DNA from: Paulinella micropora
Taxonomy: Eukaryota > Cercozoa > Imbricatea > Euglyphida
Reading direction: 5' to 3'
Assembly (NCBI GenBank): GCA_009731375.1
Contig: BJOX01000179.1
Coordinates: 133,408 to 173,181, forward strand
Length of the DNA stretch: 39,774 nt
Below, piece after piece: positions 33,770-39,774 of the stretch (position 1 is the stretch's first letter; the number at the start of each line of letters is the position of its first letter). The position numbers and the translations under genes were made by a program. The notes below the pieces were generated by a model. The model saw only the letters and a program-made list of their open reading frames with translations. It did not search any database and was not told the origin of the DNA.

Positions 33770-34596
33770 CGTAACTATGCGCCGCCTTTTGCCCTGGCAA
33801 TTTGCCTGCATTCAAGTGCTGCACTCTCGCTGCCTGGCGTTCGTGCCATGTATGTGTCTTGATATCTGGTGGACGCTGCAGACAATAGTTGCCATGTTGT
33901 GGGTTCCTCCGCATGGGATGTTCGGCAGATAGAAACACTCGGAAGTCAGGCGTAATATATCGATCCAGAAATTTCGTAAACTGCATTCTGCATGAAGGGC
34001 ACGAATACTGTCCATTCCATGTTGCACCAGAAATTTTCTTGACACCTTGGCCATCACCTGCCACGCCCAGCAAAATGACTCTGGAAAGCCGCTCTTCACC
34101 GTGTTTGTCCACACAAGGAAACTGATTAGCGAGGGATTCTAATTGGGCGCGAAGCGGGGTCATGCTAGTACGCAGATCCGGTGGGAGGACGGGACCTCCT
34201 ATGAGGTATCCTATCCACCGTTGCAATTTCTGCTGCAACTTGTCGGGGGCAGCAAGGTTCCTGATCGTGTTAAGCCATACCGGATTGTTTGCACCAAACT
34301 TACCAAGTGTCAGAGGCAGTCCATCAGTACCAACTATGATCGGAACGGTGACGACTCCTGCAGGGGAAGTGGTGATTACCTTTTGCCTGTAACGGGGTGA
34401 ACACTTGATGCAACAGTAACTAGCGGCGCCCACAGAATCGTCGGCGTGTTGCACCACGTCCCGGTGGATGTCGTCCCATCCTACGGTGCCCACAAATGCT
34501 TGGACTTGGGGTTCCAGGGCTGCAACACATACACGTTCCCTGCGCAATGGATGCCCTTGTTTGCAATCCCCTGACGCCTCCACGAATGGAGTGAGG
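33770..34596 (-). CDS. Tnp2-like transposase, central exon
   Basis: The exon starts after GTGATTGCAG (or after GGATTAG 18 bases upstream) and ends at TTACG|GTATAC in phase 1. It reads SLTPFVEASGDCKQGHPLRR, later ASYCCIKCSPRYRQKVITTS (CxxC), VVTVPIIVGTDGLPLTLGKF, LQRWIGYLIGGPVLPPDL, RVILLGVAGDGQGVKKISGA and TWNGQYSCPSCRMQFTKF (CxxC), then ends AGKLPGQKAAHSYG. The Asp in TDG and in AGDG are candidate catalytic residues by analogy with Tnp2-type enzymes. The frame is fully open for about 275 codons, so this exon is intact. Confidence 0.7.
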
Positions 34597-34639
34597 CTGC
34601 AATCACGGAAGCACCTAATCCAGGCACACACTCACAGAT

Positions 34640-34719
34640 ACACTTTGTCTTGCTTGCGTACATAACAACACGGACCGTATGTACGTGACCACCTCTGGCC
34701 GCGAGGTCATGACCAAGCT
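34640..34719 (-). repeat. Duplicate of exon end plus splice donor
   Basis: About 77 bp repeated at 35429-35508 in the same orientation, with a handful of mismatches. It carries the last 57 nt of the 5' exon and the first bases of its intron. The left copy has GTACGC at the donor position, the right copy GTATGC. (TATC)n begins at 34720. Confidence 0.88.
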
Positions 34720-34803
34720 ATCTACCTATCTATCTTTCTATCTATCTATCTATCTATTCATCTATCTATTTATCTATCTATCTATTTATCTATCTATCTA
34801 TTT
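34720..34803 (+). repeat. (TATC)n array
   Basis: TATC with TTTC, TTCA and TATT variants. Confidence 0.95.
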
Positions 34804-35027
34804 CGCTCCTGTGCAGTCAAAAATTGGACTAATCTTCCTCTAGTCCGTATTGGTGACTGCATTCCATCATAGCCGTCCAGTGTTGCATAGCCCGGGCTAG
34901 GTCCCTGCGGGGGTTTAGGCCTCATACAATGTCATCATTGTAGCTTGCGCAAGCTTACGGTGCTCAAAACACTTGGACTAACGGCTTCCTTTTCTTTCTC
35001 TTCTTCCTTATCCTCCCACTCTCCATT

Positions 35028-35187
35028 CCTAGATTGCCTTTTTCTTCAACGTCCTTCCTCCTCTTCTTTTTCCAGAACACAGTCTACCCGTGATTCCCAT
35101 CCCGGACACATGCACAGTACACAAATTATTGTTTGATGTGAAACTGCGTTCCTTTGCAAGGACTACATTCCTTTGCGACATCTCATC
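35028..35187 (+). repeat. Dispersed exon-like repeat family A, inverted copy 3
   Basis: 160 bp, identical by eye to the reverse complement of 3103-3262, about 32 kb away. Plus-strand order: pyrimidine tract, TTTTTCCAG, coding-like part ending CGACATCTCATC, then TATC/TGTC. It lies within the intron region of the minus-strand gene but in opposite orientation. Confidence 0.88.
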
Positions 35188-35211
35188 TATCTGTCTATCT
35201 ATCTTTCTATC

Positions 35212-35410
35212 TTTCTATGTACGTCACCTTGATATTTCATGGTATACCTTGGAATATCAGGGCATACCTTGATATTTCAAGGTATACCCTGACTAGTTCA
35301 AGGTATAACTTGGCTATTTCAAAATATACCCTTACTATTGCAAGGCATACCTTGGATATGTAAGGTAAACATTGAAAGGCTAAGTCCTTGCATGTCTATT
35401 TCTTCGGATG
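35212..35410 (+). repeat. Palindromic minisatellite cassette, copy 1 (block 6)
   Basis: Starts TTTCTATGTACGTCACCTTG, contains about six palindromic units, and ends CATTGAAAGGCTAAGTCCTT plus GCATGTCTATTTCTTCGGAT. The same start and end enclose about nine units at 39216-39486. Confidence 0.9.
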
Positions 35411-35449
35411 CTTGCATACATAACAACACACTTTGTCTTGCTTGCATAC

Positions 35450-35693
35450 ATAACAACACGGACCGTATGTACGTGACCACCTCTGGCCGCGAGGTCATTA
35501 CCAAGCCATGCAGTCGCTTCCAGGTGGCGGCTTGTTCGTGGGGTGTTACTAGCTCTGTCAGCAAGATCATTATGGCGTCCATCGCTGTCTCTCGCAGCCC
35601 GGATGTCCCTGGTACTTGCCACACGCACGGCAAGGCAACAAGGATCCTCCATATGCCAGTGCAGTAAATGCGGTGGGAGCCGCCGCATCTCAT
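35450..35693 (-). CDS. Transposase-gene 5' exon (probable)
   Basis: The minus-strand frame reads GIWRILVALPCVWQVPGTSG then LRETAMDAIMILLTELVTPH then EQAATWKRLHGLVMTSRPEV then VTYIRSVLL, and meets a donor-like GTATGC at 35449. A shorter copy of its last part lies at 34662-34719, followed by GTACGC. I place it here because it is on the same strand and protein-like; there is no motif proof that it belongs to the transposase. The true start is not determined; an ATG at 35690 in this frame is a candidate. Confidence 0.4.
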
Positions 35694-35795
35694 ATTCCAT
35701 GATTTGAGTGCCTACAACCTCTTAATACTTCCTCAGTGACTGCTACAATTATCTGTTGTAATTGGAACTCCCACGTCTGACTTCTGTGTTGCCAG

Positions 35796-35940
35796 GAGAA
35801 AACACATCAAGAAGTACGGTATTCCTCCGCTGACTGGTCGCGCAGTAAACAAAAGGAAACGCACAGGAAATAAAAGGAAATGTCACAACAGTAAGCGACA
35901 AAGGCAAGAACAAAGCAATGATTACGGAGAAGAAGACCAG
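35796..35940 (+). CDS. Plus-strand gene, basic exon
   Basis: Begins after GTTGCCAG and reads, after two bases borrowed from an unseen upstream exon, RKHIKKYGIPPLTGRAVNKR then KRTGNKRKCHNSKRQRQEQS then NDYGEEDQ. It ends CAG|GTACGA in phase 0. The Lys/Arg clusters (NKRKRTGNKRK) look like a nuclear localisation signal. The next exon starts at 36103 in phase 0. The last 44 nt of this exon are part of a long inverted repeat whose other arm lies in the following intron. Upstream exons are not visible. No family is recognised. Confidence 0.6.
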
Positions 35941-36097
35941 GTACGAGTAGCAGAGGACCAGGAACAGGACGAGAACCAAAACGAAGATTTTTGTACAAGT
36001 AGCTTTTCCTCATTTTGGTTCTCGTCCTGTTCCTGTTCCTCTGCTACTTGTACCTTTTCTTCTTCTCCGTAATCATTGATTTGTTCATGCCTTTGTC
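35897..36097. repeat. 85-bp near-perfect inverted repeat with 31-nt loop
   Basis: Left arm 35897-35981, right arm 36013-36097, 79 of 85 positions complementary by eye with no indel. The left arm spans the exon end and donor (35940/35941). The right arm ends five bases before the acceptor AG at 36101-36102. The intron is 162 nt, so most of it can fold into one long hairpin that buries the 5' splice site. Confidence 0.93.
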
Positions 36098-36102
36098 GGC
36101 AG

Positions 36103-36533
36103 AGCGAGGGATTGCAAGAAGAGCAAGGAAACCCAGGAGAGCAACGCGAGGGAGACCAAGACGTGGAAGCGCTGGAAGAACGTGAGGGAGACCAAGACCT
36201 GGATGGGCCAGACGCTCACGAGGAAGGCGAAGCTGCAGGGATAGAAGAGGAACAGGACGAGGAACAAGGCGAGGAAGAAGACGAGGAACAAGTCGAGGAA
36301 GAAGACGATAGCAGTCCCGAGACGAGTGGTCACGACAGCATGCCAAAATCCTCGGGCTCCGATCCCGAAGATGAAGCACAGCACGGACGCGGAAAACGGA
36401 CCAGGATGTTAGCTGCTGTGGACACTATACTCAGTGAACCCTTTGTTACAGGGCCGGGCCCACAGGTGGACCAGCTTACGGTGGCTCATATTGCGATTTG
36501 TTTGTTACACTTGATGCATGTCCATCGAGTGTC
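36103..36533 (+). CDS. Plus-strand gene, acidic exon
   Basis: Begins after CTTTGTCGGCAG with SEGLQEEQGNPGEQREGDQD. A Glu/Asp-rich stretch follows (EEEQDEEQGEEEDEEQVEEE), then SGHDSMPKSSGSDPEDEAQ, then HGRGKRTRMLAAVDTILSEP and a more ordered part, QVDQLTVAHIAICLLHLMH. It ends at GTGTC|GTACAAGG, leaving two bases that combine with the first G of the exon at 37075 to a Ser codon. A basic then acidic layout suggests a nuclear or chromatin-associated protein, but this is inference. Confidence 0.65.
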
Positions 36534-37074
<541 letters not shown>

Positions 37075-37162
37075 GGCCCTGCGCTACCTATACGAGTTCT
37101 CCCCGGACTGCCCCAACTGCCTGGGTGGCCTCGACTTGTGCATGGGCTACTGCGTCGAGTAA
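37075..37162 (+). CDS. Plus-strand gene, last exon with Cys-rich end
   Basis: Reads ALRYLYEFSPDCPNCLGG then LDLCMGYCVE and a TAA stop at 37160-37162. The reading frame follows exactly from the acidic exon. Four Cys in CPNC...C...C could bind zinc. Polyadenylation-type signals ATTAAA (37212) and AATAAA (37277) follow within 120 nt, supporting this as the gene's end. With the two exons upstream it gives a C-terminal portion of about 220 residues. Family not recognised. Confidence 0.65.
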
Positions 37163-37276
37163 CTGAGCTTTTCAGCTCAATGACACTGCAAAGTTGTCGT
37201 TTTATCATTTCATTAAATTGTTTTCTTCTGCAGCTGGAATCTGAATGTACTTAGAAAATTTGCAAAAAGTAGCTTC

Positions 37277-37282
37277 AATAAA
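37277..37282 (+). promoter_or_regulatory. Polyadenylation signal AATAAA (candidate)
   Basis: AATAAA 115 nt after the stop codon; ATTAAA at 37212-37217 is an alternative. Confidence 0.45.
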
Positions 37283-37394
37283 CTTGTTTTGTGTGTATGT
37301 TTGTATCTATATACCTATCTATAGCTACCTACCTACCAGGTCTGTATTTAATTTTCGACTCGACAAGGATGGCACCATGAACTGTCATGCAACA

Positions 37395-37645
37395 TACATA
37401 CATACATGCACACAGACAAACAGGCTTACATACATACATGTACATATTTAGATACATGTACATACATACATGAATACATGTACACACACACACACACATA
37501 TATATATAATATATTATATATATACATATATATTATATATATATATATATACATATATATATCTATGTGTGTGTGTGTGTGTGCACGTGTGTGTGTGTGT
37601 GTGTGTGTGTGTACGTGTGTGTGTGTGTGTGTGTGTGTATACATA
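37395..37645 (+). repeat. (CATA)n, (CA)n, (TA)n, (GT)n
   Basis: Compound short repeats downstream of the gene end. Confidence 0.93.
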
Positions 37646-37840
37646 CAAATTTACAAGAACATATATCCATAACATAACATAATAACATCCAAGTGTAAAA
37701 TTGTTCCCTCAAGTACTAGTGAAGAACTAACAGTTCTCATTAATAACTCCCCCAGCCCTGCAGAATTCTGGTCAGCCTGAACAATTGCGTTGCCAATTAG
37801 TTTTCCGTTTCTGGTTTGATTTGATTTTTGCTGAGGACCC

Positions 37841-37945
37841 CATCAACTCGAGAGGGAAACCTTGCCAACCCTCCTTCTGCAGGTACGATTTGCTTGGAAA
37901 CCTTGCCAAACCTTGCCAAAAGCACAGCATACCTTGCCAACCCTT
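37841..37945 (+). repeat. CCTTGCCAA half-site repeats
   Basis: Six ACCTTGCCAA(A/C) copies up to a 10-N gap (37946-37955). They resemble half of the palindromic unit (ACCTTGCC). Confidence 0.7.
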
Positions 37946-37955
37946 NNNNNNNNNN

Positions 37956-38197
37956 CCCGCCGGATGCCAAGATACTGTACATCCGCGATGTCTACTACGG
38001 CAACAAAAACCAGGGTGATCGGAAAGCCCATTACGTCAAGCTAGAGTCCTTGGGTACTCAGCTGAACATGAGCCGGAGTGACCCGGCAGCATTAGAAGCA
38101 AGTATGCAAGAGTACCAAAAGTACCGGGACTCATTATGGTGTGTACATAAGGACGCGAAGGGGTCGCGCGTAATGCAAAATGGCCAAGAGCACGCAA
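37956..38197 (+). CDS. Unrecognised exon of a second plus-strand gene
   Basis: Open from the gap onward: PPDAKILYIRDVYYGNKNQG then DRKAHYVKLESLGTQLNMSR then SDPAALEASMQEYQKYRDSL then WCVHKDAKGSRVMQNGQEHA. It meets GCAA|GTATGT at 38198; an earlier GTACAT at 38143 is an alternative donor. The composition is that of a normal soluble protein. The start lies in the gap. After the donor come (GA)n and poly-G with gaps, so the next exon cannot be connected with certainty. Confidence 0.55.
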
Positions 38198-38205
38198 GTA
38201 TGTAC

Positions 38206-38220
38206 AACGAGAGAGAGAGA

Positions 38221-38262
<42 letters not shown>

Positions 38263-38670
38263 GNNNNNNNNNNTGTCTCCGGATCCTGCTCCTCCTTTTT
38301 TTCCTACTCCTCCTGCTCCTCGTCCTCTTTCTCCTCCTTCTGTTTCTTCTTCTTCTTCTTCTTCTTCTTCTTCTTCTCCTCCTCCTCCTCCTTCTCCTTC
38401 TCCTTCTTCTTCTCATTCTTCTTCTTCTTCTTCTTCTATTCCTTCTTCTTCTCCTCATCCTCCTCCTCCTTCTTCTTCTTCTTCTTCTTCTTCTTCTTCT
38501 CTTATTCCTTCTTCTCCTTCTTCTTCTTCTTCTTCTCCTTCTTCTTCTTCTTCTTCTTCTTCTTCTTCTTCTTCTTCTAAGCAAGAGGAACAGGAGAAGC
38601 AGGAGATGGAGGAGCAGGACAAGGGGGGAGGGGAGGTAGAGGAGGAGGACGAGGGGGGGAAGGAGGACAA

Positions 38671-38716
<46 letters not shown>

Positions 38717-38726
38717 NNNNNNNNNN
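38206..38726 (+). repeat. (GA)n, poly-G, gaps, (CTT)n/(CTC)n
   Basis: Poly-G at 38223-38262 and 38669-38716 next to 10-N gaps at 38264-38273 and 38717-38726. Between them is a 300-bp CTT/CTC tract followed by GGA-rich sequence. Intronic filler or unreliable sequence. Confidence 0.85.
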
Positions 38727-38728
38727 CG

Positions 38729-38773
38729 ATTTTCAGGGTATACCTTGCCGTTTGAAGGTTTACCTTAGCTGTT

Positions 38774-38808
<35 letters not shown>

Positions 38809-38817
38809 AGAGGGAGG

Positions 38818-38862
<45 letters not shown>
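38729..38862 (+). repeat. Palindromic unit (block 8) and (GA)n
   Basis: CAGGGTATACCTTGCCGTTT plus GAAGGTTTACCTTAG, then GA with GGGA variants. Confidence 0.8.
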
Positions 38863-38864
<2 letters not shown>

Positions 38865-38866
<2 letters not shown>

Positions 38867-38949
38867 TGCCATCATTGTCCTGGTGTGCTCACTAGCTGGG
38901 GTCTTGGCGACGAAATTACATTTGCACAACTGCAACGTGTGTACCCTCA
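38865..38949 (+). CDS. Short hydrophobic exon fragment, cut by gap
   Basis: After (GA)n ending GAGAG, a frame reads VAIIVLVCSLAGVLATKLHL then HNCNVCTL and ends in a 10-N gap. It could be a membrane segment or buried helix. It probably belongs with the exon on the other side of the gap, but the frame across the gap is unknown. Confidence 0.4.
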
Positions 38950-38959
38950 NNNNNNNNNN

Positions 38960-39126
38960 TGGACGAAATGTGGAGGGACACCGCGGAAATGCCAGGCTGG
39001 ATGCCGGATGAGGATTTGGTGGGGGATTTAGTTATTGACGTGATCCCTGACAAGGTCAAGGCCAGGGTCCAGCCATGGGTGCAGGCAGCAGTTGCCGCGT
39101 GCCAGCACCTGAATTCTGTCTGCAAT
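38960..39126 (+). CDS. Acidic exon of the second plus-strand gene
   Basis: Open from the gap: DEMWRDTAEMPGWMPDEDLV then GDLVIDVIPDKVKARVQPWV then QAAVAACQHLNSVCN. It ends AAT|GTACGT in phase 0. The next exon at 39496 begins in phase 0. Mixed composition with paired amphipathic segments. The family is not recognised. Confidence 0.6.
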
Positions 39127-39495
39127 GTACGTTTCTATCTATCTATCTATCTATCTATCTACCTATCTATCTACCTATCTACCTATCTACCTATCTATCT
39201 ATCTATCTATCTATCTTTCTATGTACGTCACCTTGATATTTCAAGGCATACCTTGGAATATCAAGGCATACCTTGATATTTCAAGGTATACCTTGCCTAT
39301 TTCAAGGTATACCCTGACTACTTCAAGGTATACCTTGACTATTGCAAGGTATACCTTGACTATTGCAAGGTATACCTTGACTACTTCAAGGTGTACCTTG
39401 ACTATTTCAAGGCCTACCTTGACTATTTAAAGGTACAGGTAAACATTGAAAGGCTAAGTCCTTGCATGTCTATTTGTTCGGATGCTGCGTGGCAG
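39127..39495 (+). other. Intron: (TATC)n plus palindromic block 9
   Basis: Donor GTACGT, acceptor GCGTGGCAG. (TATC)n at 39135-39218, then the palindromic cassette 39216-39486, with exact CAAGGTATACCTTG near 39283, 39324, 39346 and 39367. Nearly the whole intron is repeat. Confidence 0.8.
39216..39486 (+). repeat. Palindromic minisatellite cassette, copy 2 (block 9)
   Basis: Same borders as 35212-35410 but with about three more units. Unit period 21 bp: linker CTATTTC, CTACTTC or CTATTGC between palindromes. Confidence 0.92.
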
Positions 39496-39774
39496 AAAGA
39501 TCTCCAGGCCGATTTCCTGCCGATCGAAGAAGAGGAGAAGAAGGAAATAGAACATAGCTTGGCCATCAAAGAGATGATGATAGACAGGTACATCCGGAAA
39601 GGAAAATTGCCTTGGGAATGGACCCACACCTACGCAGAACTGGTATGGCGGAGACGTTTCGTTTTTCACGACCTCCCTGGAAAAGAGCGGACCAGGATAC
39701 TAAAAAGGCTCAGAAAGGAAGGCGTCACAAAGAACCTTGAGTTCGAGTGCCGCCAAGAGGCTTTGCGTCAAGTG
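39496..39774 (+). CDS. Charged exon running off the window
   Basis: Reads KDLQADFLPIEEEEKKEIEH then SLAIKEMMIDRYIRKGKLPW then EWTHTYAELVWRRRFVFHDL then PGKERTRILKRLRKEGVTKN then LEFECRQEALRQV, open to the window end. Lys/Arg/Glu-rich helices with an aromatic-rich centre (PWEWTHTYAELVWRRRFVF) suggest a nucleic-acid-related protein, but this is not diagnostic. Phase 0 joining to 38960-39126 supports the splice. Confidence 0.65.

Noticed and set aside
35338-35667. Plus-strand 109-codon frame opposite the transposase 5' exon
   Set aside because: Includes the palindromic cassette and duplicated TACATAACAACAC sequence. The minus frame is more protein-like.

Overview
This is eukaryotic genomic DNA. 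Coding pieces are short, interrupted by spliceosomal introns, and embedded in a very large amount of simple repeat. No operons, ribosome-binding sites, rRNA, tRNA or CRISPR arrays are visible. I cannot name the organism. Split genes, a Tnp2-like (EnSpm/CACTA-type) transposase, Asn/Ser/Gln-rich coding and extreme tetranucleotide repeats would fit an alga or another protist, but that is inference. The assembly has 15 runs of N; seven are exactly 10 N, and several follow poly-G or (GA)n.

Layout. 0-14.3 kb is mostly microsatellite: GATA/TATC, CATA/GTAT, GTAG, GGTAA, TTGTC, GA, CA. Islands of 30-500 bp of unique sequence lie inside it. Several islands are duplicated exon-like cassettes: family A (3103-3262, 3793-3899, inverted at 35028-35187), family B (7338-7509, inverted at 12516-12690) and family C (100-202, 8315-8417). 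An unrecognised coding exon lies at 8701-9061. A degenerate minisatellite fills 13.5-14.3 kb.

14.9-19.0 kb holds three minus-strand exons with compatible phases. They could form one gene: two membrane segments followed by a long Asn/Ser/Gln-rich tail. Its introns contain tandem copies of an acceptor-plus-exon-start unit and another exon-like tandem array. 20.3-21.1 kb holds a broken ubiquitin-like fragment (minus strand), without the Gly-Gly end, running in frame into a minisatellite. 21.2-22.07 kb ends in ATTAAA plus an encoded poly(A), as a retroposed copy would. 22.7-26.7 kb is the least repetitive part and holds eroded, unrecognised coding fragments and short direct repeats.

29-39.8 kb is the most gene-like part. 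A minus-strand split gene (about 35.7 to 31.5 kb) encodes a Tnp2-like transposase. A plus-strand three-exon gene end (35796-37162) encodes a basic then acidic protein with a Cys-rich C-terminus. Further plus-strand exons run from 37.96 kb to the window end. The introns here share a distinctive minisatellite built on the palindrome CAAGGTATACCTTG, and their donors are mostly GTAC or GTATAC.

The main candidates for something new are this palindromic intron minisatellite with matching donor sites, an 85-bp inverted repeat that pairs a 5' splice site with an inverted copy of itself, and the repeated capture of exon or splice-site units inside microsatellites.
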